From Micavibrio sp. UBA7657 (GTDB taxonomy: Bacteria > Pseudomonadota > Alphaproteobacteria > Micavibrionales > Micavibrionaceae), in assembly GCA_002483465.1 (NCBI GenBank), contig DLHX01000010.1, forward strand, positions 128,107-178,198: 50,092 nt of DNA, given 5' to 3'. This document shows positions 32,974-40,448 of the stretch, one piece after another. Each line of letters opens with the position of its first letter. Position 1 is the first letter of the stretch. The notes beneath the pieces are model-generated. The model worked only from the letters and a program-made list of their open reading frames with translations. It was not told where the DNA came from and ran no database searches. The position numbers and the translations under genes are program-made.

Positions 32974-33399
32974 ATGGGACAGTCAATACATCAAACACAA
33001 GTCTTGGTCGTCGAGGATCATCCTATAATGCGAAAGGCGCTCTCTAAGCTTTTTCATGAACACGGTTTCCCCCAGGTAGATGCCGTCGAAAATTTCGACA
33101 AAGCAGTTAAAAGAATGGCAAAGGGAGATGTTGGCCTTCTCGTCACCGACACACGCCTGCCGTTTGGCATGACGGGAATCCAGCTAACGGAAACAGTTAG
33201 ATCGGACGATAGCCTCCCCTCACAGCCCGTCATCATCGGCATCTCTAGCGATAAAAGCCCAGGCCTGGCTTCGGCTTACGAACATGCCAGAGCGGACCTG
33301 TTTTTACCCAAGGATCAGGCGCTAGACCTGCCGGAAGTGGCAGAAAAGCTTCTGATTCAAAGATTTAAAAATCCTCCCGCTTCACACTCCCCATCCTGA
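32974..33399 (+). CDS. single-domain response regulator (receiver) 1
   Basis: The 141-aa product is a receiver domain with the acidic pair E14-D15 (LVVEDHPIMRKALSKLF), phospho-acceptor D59 in LLVTDTRLP, S91/S92 in GISSD and K113 in LPKD. A short Pro/Ser tail follows; there is no output domain. AGGGG lies eight bases before the ATG at 32974, which I prefer over a TTG two codons upstream. Such proteins pass phosphate on or bind a partner, as CheY or DivK do. It is less like the next two receivers than they are like each other. No kinase is nearby. Confidence 0.88.
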   Translation: MGQSIHQTQVLVVEDHPIMRKALSKLFHEHGFPQVDAVENFDKAVKRMAKGDVGLLVTDTRLPFGMTGIQLTETVRSDDSLPSQPVIIGISSDKSPGLASAYEHARADLFLPKDQALDLPEVAEKLLIQRFKNPPASHSPS

Positions 33400-33405
33400 A
33401 AAAGC

Positions 33406-33434
33406 TTGCGAAATTCATTATATTTATGTAAATT
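33406..33434 (+). promoter_or_regulatory. promoter of receiver 2, predicted leaderless
   Basis: TTGCGA (33406-33411), a 17-base spacer and TAAATT (33429-33434), then six bases to the ATG at 33441; no Shine-Dalgarno sequence. The stretch TTTATGTAAA (33423-33432) and the upstream CTTGC recur before receivers 1 and 3. Confidence 0.5.
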
Positions 33435-33440
33435 AATGCC

Positions 33441-33908
33441 ATGCTGAATAAAGACTCAAAAATATTGATCGTCGACGACAGCCAATCCGTGCGCGGTATG
33501 GTTACTCAGTTTTTTGCCAAAAAAATGGGCATTCCTGAAAATAATTTAGTAGAGGCAGAGAATGGAGCGCTCGGTTTTGAAGAAATGACAAAACAAAGAT
33601 TCGATTTCGTTTTCTCCGATATTGAGATGCCCCTCGTGAATGGTTTTGAACTTACCGAAAAAATCCGCGGTCATAAGCCGTTCTGCACCATGCCTGTTCT
33701 TATCGCATCCGCAACTGACTACACGGATGAAGAGGTGCGGGCTAAGGGCGTCGATGCTTTTTGCTCAAAGAACGGCATCTACAAAAACCTGAGCGTAGCT
33801 ATTGAGCGCGCTATTGATCACGCAAAAAAACATGCAGTTGAACGTCTCGCGACCACTCCTGAAGTGACGGAAGTCGCTGCCGAGACCCCCGGCATGCCTT
33901 CCCCGTAA
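33441..33908 (+). CDS. single-domain response regulator (receiver) 2
   Basis: The 155-aa product has D12-D13 (LIVDDSQSVRGMV), phospho-acceptor D60 in VFSDIEMPLVNGFELT, S90 and T92 in ASAT, and K110 in CSKNG, so phosphorylation should be possible. The last 30 residues are a polar Glu/Thr/Pro tail. The segment EAENGA and SDIEMP...GFELT closely match receiver 3, which points to a local duplication. No output domain and no histidine kinase in the window. The start lies six bases after a -10 box and has no Shine-Dalgarno sequence. Confidence 0.9.
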   Translation: MLNKDSKILIVDDSQSVRGMVTQFFAKKMGIPENNLVEAENGALGFEEMTKQRFDFVFSDIEMPLVNGFELTEKIRGHKPFCTMPVLIASATDYTDEEVRAKGVDAFCSKNGIYKNLSVAIERAIDHAKKHAVERLATTPEVTEVAAETPGMPSP

Positions 33909-33936
33909 ACTAATCCTCAATTCTCCCAGATAAAGC

Positions 33937-33965
33937 TTGCTTTTTTCTTTAGTTTTATGTAAAAA
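33937..33965 (+). promoter_or_regulatory. promoter of receiver 3, predicted leaderless
   Basis: TTGCTT (33937-33942), a 17-base spacer and TAAAAA (33960-33965), then six bases to the ATG at 33972. The spacing of CTTGC to TTTATGTAAA (18 bases) is the same as in front of receiver 2. Confidence 0.5.
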
Positions 33966-33971
33966 CAAATC

Positions 33972-34412
33972 ATGCAAATACAAGATTTAAAAATGGTCCT
34001 TGTTGACGACCGCTCCGATATTCGCCAGTTGTTGGCGAAAATATTTACAAACTTCGGCATGCTCGAGGAGAATATCCGTGAGGCAGAAAACGGCGCAAAA
34101 GCCCTTGAGCTTCTTAAACAGGAAGATGCCCACCTCGTCTGGAGCGATATCGAGATGCCCATAATGGACGGACTGGAATTGACAAAGGCTATTCGCCAAG
34201 AAGAAGAATACAGTGGCAAATACACCGTGATTGTCCTCAACTCCGGTAAAGACTTTCACGAAGCAGCCATTAAAGCCGACGCTAACTGCTTCCTGCTAAA
34301 GCGTATCGATATAAAGTTAATAGAAGACACAATTAATACCGTTTTAATGTGTGTTAAACCGCTTACTCCTCCACCCGCTTCAGCGCATGACGTCCCGGAA
34401 GCCCACCCCTAA
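33972..34412 (+). CDS. single-domain response regulator (receiver) 3
   Basis: The 146-aa product has D12-D13 (VLVDDRSDIRQLL), phospho-acceptor D59 in VWSDIEMPIMDGLELT and K110 in LLKR. The switch Ser/Thr position reads VLNSG, so N90 may replace the usual Ser/Thr, with S91 next to it; this could alter the switch. A Pro-rich tail follows. It is paralogous to receiver 2 and preceded by the same promoter layout, so each receiver seems to have its own transcript. Confidence 0.88.
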   Translation: MQIQDLKMVLVDDRSDIRQLLAKIFTNFGMLEENIREAENGAKALELLKQEDAHLVWSDIEMPIMDGLELTKAIRQEEEYSGKYTVIVLNSGKDFHEAAIKADANCFLLKRIDIKLIEDTINTVLMCVKPLTPPPASAHDVPEAHP

Positions 34413-34492
34413 TCCTGTTGATAGTTTCCATTTGCCTGCCCCAAAACCCGCCTAAATTTTCTATAGTTGAGTCCCTACGAAAGCCCTAGAAT

Positions 34493-34630
34493 ATGCCTGC
34501 AGACGACAGGAAAAAACTGAAACAGGACAAGCGCGCCGCGGCCTTGCGCGATAACTTACGCCGCCGCAAGCAACAGGCAAAAACGCGCGACAGGAAAACG
34601 GACGATGGAAGCAGTGAAAGAAAAGAATAA
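34493..34630 (+). CDS. small highly basic protein, 45 aa
   Basis: The frame ATG 34493 to TAA 34630 encodes MPADDRKKLKQDKRAAALRD, then NLRRRKQQAKTRDRKTDDG and a short polar end. The dense Arg/Lys amphipathic pattern RDNLRRRKQQ is a type I have seen in tiny genes beside murA in alphaproteobacteria; this is memory, not a search. It ends 25 bases before the chosen dcd start, and overlaps an alternative dcd start at 34605, which supports the later one. There is no clear ribosome-binding site. Nucleic-acid or ribosome binding would fit its charge. Confidence 0.6.
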   Translation: MPADDRKKLKQDKRAAALRDNLRRRKQQAKTRDRKTDDGSSERKE

Positions 34631-34655
34631 CCCGCGCACGATGCAGGACCTGGCC

Positions 34656-35216
34656 ATGCTGCCGGGCCTTCTCGCCGACCACCAGATCAGGCACCTCGCC
34701 CAAACCCAGGACATGATCGAGCCCTTCGTCGAAAAGCAGACCAAGGAAGGCGTAATTTCATATGGCCTTTCCTCGTTCGGCTACGACGCACGCGCTGCAA
34801 AGGAATTCAAGATTTTCACCAACGTCGACAACGCGATGGTCGACCCGAAAGATTTCTCGCACCAGAGCTTCGTCGATAGAACAACGGACGTCTGCGTCAT
34901 TCCGCCGAACAGCTTTGCGCTCACACACACGGTCGAATATTTCCGCATCCCGAAAGACGTGCTCGTCATCTGCCTCGGCAAAAGCACCTATGCCCGCTGC
35001 GGCCTGATCGTCAACGTCACGCCGCTCGAGCCCGGCTGGGAAGGACACGTAACACTCGAAATCTCAAACACCACCCCCCTGCCCGCCAAGGTCTACGCCA
35101 ACGAAGGCGTCGCCCAGTTCCTGTTCTTCAAGGGGAGCAGCGCCTGCGAGGTCAGCTATGCCGATCGCAAGGGCAAATATATGGGCCAGCGGGGCGTAAC
35201 CCTGCCGAAACTCTAA
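34656..35216 (+). CDS. dcd: dCTP deaminase
   Basis: The 186-aa product is a standard Dcd, converting dCTP to dUTP for dTMP synthesis. Landmarks are IEPFVEKQTKEGVISYGLSS, FGYDARAAKEF, FVDRTTDVCVIPPNSFAL, CLGKSTYARCGLIVNVTPLE with the catalytic region, EGHVTLEISNTTPLPAKVYA, and the C-terminal GKYMGQRGVTLPKL that closes over the nucleotide. I chose ATG 34656, since AGGA is properly spaced before it and the length then matches the family. Starts at 34605 or 34641 are possible. Confidence 0.93.
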   Translation: MLPGLLADHQIRHLAQTQDMIEPFVEKQTKEGVISYGLSSFGYDARAAKEFKIFTNVDNAMVDPKDFSHQSFVDRTTDVCVIPPNSFALTHTVEYFRIPKDVLVICLGKSTYARCGLIVNVTPLEPGWEGHVTLEISNTTPLPAKVYANEGVAQFLFFKGSSACEVSYADRKGKYMGQRGVTLPKL

Positions 35217-35306
35217 AGATTCCGCCCATTTAGCCTATCCTCCTAAAAAATCTCGCTTTTTTCGGGGGAAAAGGAGTATAACACTCCGTCCTGAACGTGA
35301 GACGTT

Positions 35307-36641
35307 ATGAAGACCAATTTAAAGACAGTCGAAGCCCTCGAAACTTTTGCCGCGGAAGCGCCAAAGGAAAGCGGCCTCGACAAAATCAAGATTATCGGCG
35401 GCCACAAACTCAACGGCACCATACCCGTCAGCGGCGCGAAAAATGCTGCGCTGAAACTGATGTGCGCATCGCTCCTCAGCGAAGAAACACTTTTCCTGAC
35501 CAACGCACCTAACGCCCTGCGCGACATTCAATCTCAGACAGATTTGCTGCAGCATCTCGGATGCGTTGTGCAACGTGAAGATGGCCGCATGGCAATCAAC
35601 GCGAAGAATATCACCAGCCAGACTGCGCCTTACGATCTCGTCCGCAAGATGCGCACAAGCATCCTCGTGCTCGGCCCCCTGCTCGCGCGTTTCGGCGAAG
35701 CCACTGTTTCATTACCCGGCGGCTGCGCGATCGGCACACGCCCTGTTGATCTTCATATTCACGCACTGGAAGCGCTCGGTGCGCAGATTACGCTTGAAAA
35801 CGGTTATATCCACGCGAAAGTACCGGGCAGACGCCTCACAGGCGCAAAAATCCTCTTCCCGAAAGTCTCGATGGGCGCGACGGAAAATGCACTTATGGCC
35901 GCGACACTGGCCGACGGTGAAACGGTTATTTCGAACGCCTCGCGCGAGCCGGAAATCGTTGATCTTGGCGAATGCCTGGTCAAAATGGGCGCAAAAATCG
36001 AAGGCCTCGGCACACCAACGATAACAATTCAGGGTGTTGAAAAACTCGGCAGCGCGCAGCATTCAATCCTTCCCGACCGCATCGAAACCGGCACTTATAT
36101 GATTGCCGTCGCCCTAACGGGCGGCACCGTGCGCCTCAAAAACGCACGCGCTGATCTTCTCACCGCCCTTATCGGCCCGCTGCAGAAAGCCGGCGTAAAA
36201 ATCGAACAGGAAGACACCGACATCATCGTCTCGCGCAACGGCACACCATTACGCGGCACTGACATTATGACGGAACCGTTCCCCGGTTTCCCGACCGACC
36301 TGCAGGCGCAGTTCATGACGATGCTAACCTTGTGCGATGGCGCAGGCCTCGTCACCGAAACCATTTTCGAAAACCGCTTCATGCACGTACCAGAGCTTTG
36401 CCGCATGGGCGCCAACATAACCGTGCACGGCAACTCTGCGATTATTCGCGGTGTACCAAAGCTAACGGGCGCCGAAGTCATGGCGACAGACCTCCGCGCT
36501 TCCGTCGCGCTTGTTCTCGCGGGTCTCGTTGCCGAAGGCGAAACCACGATCAACCGCATTTATCACCTCGAGCGCGGCTACGAAAACCTCGTTGAGAAAC
36601 TTTCTGCGTGTGGCGCTCATATTCAACGCGCACACGCTTAA
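35307..36641 (+). CDS. murA: UDP-N-acetylglucosamine 1-carboxyvinyltransferase MurA
   Basis: The 444-aa product catalyses the first committed step of peptidoglycan synthesis. It has KIKIIGGHKLNGTIPVSGAK with the catalytic Lys-Asn, the active-site Cys140 in PGGCAIGTRPVDLH (so fosfomycin-sensitive in principle), RIETGTYMIAVALTGG and the C-terminal DLRASVALVLAGLVAEG. It has about 24 extra residues before the usual start. Just upstream (35273-35283), GGAGTATAACA provides a likely -10 (TATAAC), repeated before infA. hisG follows six bases after the stop. Confidence 0.96.
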   Translation: MKTNLKTVEALETFAAEAPKESGLDKIKIIGGHKLNGTIPVSGAKNAALKLMCASLLSEETLFLTNAPNALRDIQSQTDLLQHLGCVVQREDGRMAINAKNITSQTAPYDLVRKMRTSILVLGPLLARFGEATVSLPGGCAIGTRPVDLHIHALEALGAQITLENGYIHAKVPGRRLTGAKILFPKVSMGATENALMAATLADGETVISNASREPEIVDLGECLVKMGAKIEGLGTPTITIQGVEKLGSAQHSILPDRIETGTYMIAVALTGGTVRLKNARADLLTALIGPLQKAGVKIEQEDTDIIVSRNGTPLRGTDIMTEPFPGFPTDLQAQFMTMLTLCDGAGLVTETIFENRFMHVPELCRMGANITVHGNSAIIRGVPKLTGAEVMATDLRASVALVLAGLVAEGETTINRIYHLERGYENLVEKLSACGAHIQRAHA

Positions 36642-36647
36642 TTCGTC

Positions 36648-37301
36648 ATGGCCGCAACACCAAAATTCATACTCGCCGTGCCCAAGGGCCGGATTTTGAA
36701 AGAGCTGAAACCGCTCATGAAAAAAGCGGGCATCACGGCTGACCCTGATTTTTATGATGAAGACAGCCGCGCCCTCCGCTTCAGGACAAGCAATCCATCG
36801 CTCGATCTCATCCGCGTCCGCGCCTTCGATGTCGCAACATTCGTGGCCTATGGAGCGGCCCATATGGGCATCGCAGGCTCGGATGTTCTCGAGGAATTCA
36901 ATTACTCCGAAATTTATGCGCCGGTGAATTTAGGCATTGGCCACTGCCGCCTTTCGGTCGCCGCCCCCGCCAACGACACAGAGGCCCGCACGGCGGCACG
37001 CAGCCACATCCGCATCGCCACCAAATACCCGCAGCTCACCCGCCGCCACTTCGCCGAACAGGGCATCCAGGCCGAATGCATCAAGCTGAACGGCGCCATG
37101 GAAATCGCCCCGGCCCTCGATCTCGCACCTTATATCGTGGACCTCGTTTCCACCGGGGGCACATTGAAAGCCAATGGCCTGCGCGAAACTGAAACCATAT
37201 TGCAGGTGTCCTCAAGGCTGGTCGTCAACCGCACGGCGATAAAAACCGAGCCCGAAGCCCTTGGCGAATGGGTCGAGAATTTCAGGAAAGCGACTGCTTA
37301 A
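36648..37301 (+). CDS. hisG: ATP phosphoribosyltransferase, short form (HisG)
   Basis: The 217-aa product has the short-form HisG layout: LAVPKGRILKELKPLMKKAG, DLIRVRAFDVATFVAYGAAH then MGIAGSDVLEEF, the IATKYPQLTRRHF block and DLVSTGGTLKANGLRE as the PRPP loop. It lacks the C-terminal regulatory domain of the long form, so it should need HisZ as partner; hisZ is not in this window. It starts histidine biosynthesis. It is close behind murA, in the place where hisD often stands in alphaproteobacteria. Confidence 0.94.
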   Translation: MAATPKFILAVPKGRILKELKPLMKKAGITADPDFYDEDSRALRFRTSNPSLDLIRVRAFDVATFVAYGAAHMGIAGSDVLEEFNYSEIYAPVNLGIGHCRLSVAAPANDTEARTAARSHIRIATKYPQLTRRHFAEQGIQAECIKLNGAMEIAPALDLAPYIVDLVSTGGTLKANGLRETETILQVSSRLVVNRTAIKTEPEALGEWVENFRKATA

Positions 37302-37314
37302 CCAATTATCCCCG

Positions 37315-37342
37315 TTGCATTTTTTAATCCGGGGAGTATAAC
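37315..37342 (+). promoter_or_regulatory. promoter of infA
   Basis: TTGCAT (37315-37320), a 16-base spacer and TATAAC (37337-37342) within GGAGTATAACA, a stretch also found upstream of murA at 35273. The infA start lies about 24 bases past the expected transcription start and has AGGGG in front. Confidence 0.55.
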
Positions 37343-37372
37343 AAGTGGGCTTTTAACAACTTATAGGGGCCT

Positions 37373-37591
37373 ATGCCTAAAGAGGATCTAATAGAAATGA
37401 AGGGCGTTGTTTCGGAAGTTCTTCCGAACGCCATGTTTCGCGTCACGCTGGAAAACAACCACGTGATCCTCGCCCACACTGCGGGCAAAATGCGCAAGAA
37501 TCGTATCCGCGTCCTGCAGGGAGACTCTGTCGTCGTCGAGATGACCCCGTACGATCTCTCCAAGGGCCGCATTATTTTCCGTGAAAAATAA
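37373..37591 (+). CDS. infA: translation initiation factor IF-1
   Basis: The 72-aa product is IF-1 from end to end: MPKEDLIEMKGVVSEVLPNA, FRVTLENNHVILAHTAGKMR, KNRIRVLQGDSVVVEMTPYD and LSKGRIIFREK, an S1-type OB fold that binds the ribosomal A site. A ribosome-binding site TATAGGGG precedes the ATG. The stop overlaps the GTG start of maf by 11 bases. Confidence 0.97.
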   Translation: MPKEDLIEMKGVVSEVLPNAMFRVTLENNHVILAHTAGKMRKNRIRVLQGDSVVVEMTPYDLSKGRIIFREK

Positions 37592-38168
37592 TTTAATACT
37601 CGCCTCGGCATCACCCCGCCGCACGGACCTTCTGAAACAGGTCCATATTATTCCTGATAAAATCATCGCTGCTGAAATAGACGAAACGCCCCTTAAAGGC
37701 GAAGCACCGCGCGATCTGGCCATGCGCCTTGCCGCAGCAAAAGCCGAAGCCGTGCACAAAAAAAATCCCGTCTCATTTATTCTTGCCGCAGATACAGTCG
37801 TCGCCTGCGGTCGCAGAATTCTTCCCAAGGCCGAAAATGAAAAAGAAGCACGGGAATGCTTACAGCTTCTCTCGGGCCGCCGCCACCATGTACTAGGCGG
37901 CATCGCGCTGATCACGCCGCACGGAAAATTGCTGCAAAAACTTTCCGATACGGTCGTACAATTCAAAACGTTGACGCGCGAAGAAATCGAAACATACATC
38001 ATCAGCAAGGAATGGCAGGGCAAGGCTGGCGGCTATGCCATACAGGGCCTTGCTAGCGCTTTCATAAAATCCATTCGCGGGTCGTATTCGAACGTTGTCG
38101 GGCTATCTGTGTATGATACAGTGAAACTTCTGGGCGGCGCGGGCTATTCTGCGTCCGCTAAAAACTAA
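37581..38168 (+). CDS. maf: Maf-like nucleotide pyrophosphatase
   Basis: The 195-aa product has the Maf signature LILASASPRRTDLLKQ at the start, EIDETPLKGEAPRDLAMRLA, ILAADTVVACGRRILPKAEN with the catalytic Asp, and the end block GGYAIQGLASAFIKSIRGSY. Maf proteins hydrolyse dTTP/UTP or modified nucleotides and are linked to septum inhibition. The start is GTG 37581, inside infA, so translation is probably coupled. rng follows eight bases after the stop. The infA-maf order is typical of alphaproteobacteria. Confidence 0.93.
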   Translation: MKNNLILASASPRRTDLLKQVHIIPDKIIAAEIDETPLKGEAPRDLAMRLAAAKAEAVHKKNPVSFILAADTVVACGRRILPKAENEKEARECLQLLSGRRHHVLGGIALITPHGKLLQKLSDTVVQFKTLTREEIETYIISKEWQGKAGGYAIQGLASAFIKSIRGSYSNVVGLSVYDTVKLLGGAGYSASAKN

Positions 38169-38176
38169 GAGGCAGC

Positions 38177-39406
38177 GTGGATATTCTTATCGAGGAAATC
38201 AGGGGAAGTGTTTGCGTCGCCGCGACGCAAGGCAACCGCCTGCAAGGCCTCGAGATCGACCCGATAGCCGAAGAAGTGCGCTGGGGCTCCATCTACCTGG
38301 CGAAAGTCAAAACCATTGACGCGGCGCTGGACGCAGTATTCCTCGATCTCGACGGCAAGAACACCGGCATCCTTTACAACAGTGATGTGCGCACGCGCAG
38401 CAAGGATGGCAAGGTTACCAAGGGCGGCGCAACCGCTATAGGTAAACGCTTCAAAGCAGGCTCGATGGTCGCCGTGCAAGCCAAAAGCGCTTATCTCCCC
38501 CGCTCCGACGGCGAATATCTTTCCGGCGAAAACAAAATCGCCCATATGAGCATGGATATCACGCTGCCCGGTCGTTACCTGATTTACGGCACGATGATGG
38601 ACGGCAACCGGATCTCGGCGCGCATCCGCGATAAAAAACTGCGCAAGACGCTCGAGAAAATGCTCAGCGATATGGACAACACGCGCGGCTGCATCCTTCG
38701 CGCTGCCGCCGCCAACACGCAGACGGAAATCCTCCAGCGCGAGGGACAAATTCTTCAGGGCGCATGGAAAGACATGCAGGAACATCTCAAGGGAAAAGAA
38801 CCCAAACTGGTCGCACTCGGCCCCGATGCCATCCAGCGCTCCTTAAGCGATCAGGCCGGGCAACTCATCGACCGCATCGAAGTTGTGACATTGGAGCATC
38901 TCAATCAGGCCGAGGAATGGTGCTCGATTTTCGCGCCCGATCTCGTCACTAAAATCACGCCAATTGAGATGGAGGACGCCGATCAGGATCTCGCGCTGTT
39001 TTACTACCGCGACCTGATGGGCCAGATCGAGGATTTGTTTCAGCCTTATGCCGTGCTGGAAGGCGGCGGTAACATCATCACGCAGAGCATGGCCGCGCTC
39101 ACCGCCGTCGATGTGAACAAGGGCGCGGACAAAAGATCGCTGCTCGCGGTGAATGTCGAAGCTGCGGAGGAAATCGCGCGGCAGATTCGTCTTCGCAATT
39201 TCGGCGGCATCATCGTCATCGATTTTTTGAAATTCCACGGCAAGAAAGAAGAAACCGAAGTGCTCAAAGCCCTTGAAAGGGCTGTGGGCCAGGATCCCTG
39301 CACGGTCCAGATTCACGGGAAAACAGCCCTCGGCCTCGTGGAACTGACCCGGAAACGCCGCACGCCCCCGCTGCAGGAGCGATTCGAAGGCGGTTTTGGG
39401 GCCTAA
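38177..39406 (+). CDS. rng: ribonuclease E/G family protein (RNase G-like)
   Basis: The 409-aa product has an S1-like N-terminus (GSIYLAKVKTIDAALDAVFL then DLDGKNTGILY) and the DNase I-like catalytic half with two metal aspartates, in TAVDVNKG and IIVIDFLKF. It ends soon after the catalytic core (TALGLVELTRKRR), with no degradosome scaffold, so RNase G is the better name. It acts in mRNA decay and rRNA maturation. Translation starts at GTG 38177 behind AAGAGGC. tRNA-Phe follows 45 bases after the stop; the yacG gene often found there is not present. Confidence 0.92.
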   Translation: MDILIEEIRGSVCVAATQGNRLQGLEIDPIAEEVRWGSIYLAKVKTIDAALDAVFLDLDGKNTGILYNSDVRTRSKDGKVTKGGATAIGKRFKAGSMVAVQAKSAYLPRSDGEYLSGENKIAHMSMDITLPGRYLIYGTMMDGNRISARIRDKKLRKTLEKMLSDMDNTRGCILRAAAANTQTEILQREGQILQGAWKDMQEHLKGKEPKLVALGPDAIQRSLSDQAGQLIDRIEVVTLEHLNQAEEWCSIFAPDLVTKITPIEMEDADQDLALFYYRDLMGQIEDLFQPYAVLEGGGNIITQSMAALTAVDVNKGADKRSLLAVNVEAAEEIARQIRLRNFGGIIVIDFLKFHGKKEETEVLKALERAVGQDPCTVQIHGKTALGLVELTRKRRTPPLQERFEGGFGA

Positions 39407-39410
39407 CCCC

Positions 39411-39439
39411 TTGCATTTCCACTACCCATAACCTAAAAC
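39411..39439 (+). promoter_or_regulatory. possible promoter of tRNA-Phe
   Basis: TTGCAT (39411-39416), a 17-base spacer and TAAAAC (39434-39439), 12 bases before the mature tRNA 5' end. The -35 is identical to that of infA. Confidence 0.4.
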
Positions 39440-39451
39440 CTAACCCCGGAA

Positions 39452-39526
39452 GCCCAGGTAGCTCAGTGGTAGAGCAGTGGATTGAAAATCCACGTGTCGG
39501 CAGTTCAATCCTGCCCCTGGGCACCA
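39452..39526 (+). tRNA. tRNA-Phe (GAA)
   Basis: A 75-base cloverleaf with acceptor GCCCAGG/CCTGGGC, D arm GCTC/GAGC, anticodon arm GTGGA/TCCAC with loop TTGAAAA (anticodon GAA), T arm CGGCAGTTCAATCCTGCC-like, discriminator A and encoded CCA. Confidence 0.95.
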
Positions 39527-39537
39527 TCTTTTAAAGT

Positions 39538-39738
39538 TCAGGTAGGCGCAAAACCAGACACGCCCATCATATCAGCAAGCCCTCCCGAAGAAGTAAAACC
39601 TAACATACTGCCTATTTTTGCCATGAACGCCATGCCGGTTGGGTCAAGATGCATCCACGCATTCAGAACAACCTCCGCAGCCAACGCCGCAACGCTAAAT
39701 ACTGCGCTTAAACTGAATAGCTTGCTTGTATCAGCCAT
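39538..39738 (-). CDS. small hydrophobic protein behind Fur-like boxes, 66 aa
   Basis: The product MADTSKLFSLSAVFSVAALA, then AEVVLNAWMHLDPTGMAFMA, and a Gly/Ser/Met-rich end has one hydrophobic N-terminal helix (about 7-28). It is either a small membrane protein or an exported peptide. I chose ATG 39738 (GAGGG upstream) over a GTG two codons earlier. It is divergent from the 190-aa gene, and the gap carries two Fur-like palindromes, the nearer only about 20 bases upstream. No known family. Confidence 0.65.
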   Translation of the reverse strand: MADTSKLFSLSAVFSVAALAAEVVLNAWMHLDPTGMAFMAKIGSMLGFTSSGGLADMMGVSGFAPT

Positions 39739-39758
39739 AATCACCCTCTACCTGTTAA

Positions 39759-39831
39759 TGAGAATTATTCTCAGTTGACATCTTTGTTGCAAGTGATTAT
39801 CAAAGTCAAGAGTGATTGAGAACAATTCTCA
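39759..39831. promoter_or_regulatory. two Fur/iron-box-like palindromes in a divergent promoter region
   Basis: TGAGAATTATTCTCA (39759-39773) and TGAGAACAATTCTCA (39817-39831) are near-perfect inverted repeats with centres 58 bases apart. Both fit the 7-1-7 Fur consensus TGATAATNATTATCA with one symmetric change, and also the TGA-N9-TCA iron-responsive operator of alphaproteobacterial RirA. A half-site TGATTATCA (39794-39802) lies between them. Each palindrome sits next to one of the divergent start codons, so iron-responsive repression of both directions is likely. Which regulator binds is not decidable from sequence. Confidence 0.7.
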
Positions 39832-39861
39832 AATGGTATTAAAGATACAAAAGAGGGTTTG

Positions 39862-40431
39862 ATGCGGGGGACATTTTCTAAAGCGGCAGCAACAACAGTG
39901 CTAGGCCTTGTGCTTATATTCTCCGGTGAATCGAAAGCACAAACGCCATTGCAGTCCAGTAAAATTCAACCCGTTAATCCGAATCTGCGATATGTCGATT
40001 CTGAAATATCGTACAACCTTGAACCTGGCAGAAGAACCATTACAATTGATTGCGATACAATCCCTGCATTCATGGATTTACAGACGCGTAAGCCAGCGCT
40101 CTTGGCGCGGATCGCCTTCGCCGCACAATTTGATATTTTACCGGATTACAAGCTTCTAAAAAAATTCAATACGATGAGCAAAGTCGAGCAGAACGAAGCG
40201 CTCGCGATCATGAATCATGAAACAGCGGGCGTTCTTAAATCCATGTTGAATATGGACGAAAAAACACAAGATGCTTTTTATAGAGCAAGAACGGAAATGA
40301 GTTTAGTCACGCCGGATCTAAAGCCCTTCAATAAATCACAGATAACGCATGCCATTGGGTTTCACGGCGTTGCCGAGGAAGATTTCAAGAAAAGCGCCCT
40401 TCTTTGCAAAGCCTATTACGGCCTTCAGTAA
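39862..40431 (+). CDS. exported protein of unknown function, 189 aa
   Basis: The product has a signal peptide (KAAATTVLGLVLIFSG, likely cut after SKA near residue 27) and a soluble mature part with two cysteines (ITIDCDTIPAFMD and SALLCKAYYG) that could form a disulfide. Helix-rich text such as MSKVEQNEALAIMNHETAGV does not match a family I know. AGAGGG precedes the ATG at 39862, preferred over the TTG one codon earlier. A Fur-like palindrome ends 31 bases upstream. The 1067-aa gene starts 17 bases after its stop, so the two are probably co-transcribed. Confidence 0.75.
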   Translation: MRGTFSKAAATTVLGLVLIFSGESKAQTPLQSSKIQPVNPNLRYVDSEISYNLEPGRRTITIDCDTIPAFMDLQTRKPALLARIAFAAQFDILPDYKLLKKFNTMSKVEQNEALAIMNHETAGVLKSMLNMDEKTQDAFYRARTEMSLVTPDLKPFNKSQITHAIGFHGVAEEDFKKSALLCKAYYGLQ

Positions 40432-40448
40432 ATTTTTGGATCTAAATA

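Noticed and set aside
32935..33963. TTTATGTAAA repeats before the receivers as binding sites of a dedicated regulator
   Set aside because: Their fixed distance from CTTGC and from the start codons is explained more simply as shared -35/-10 promoter elements.
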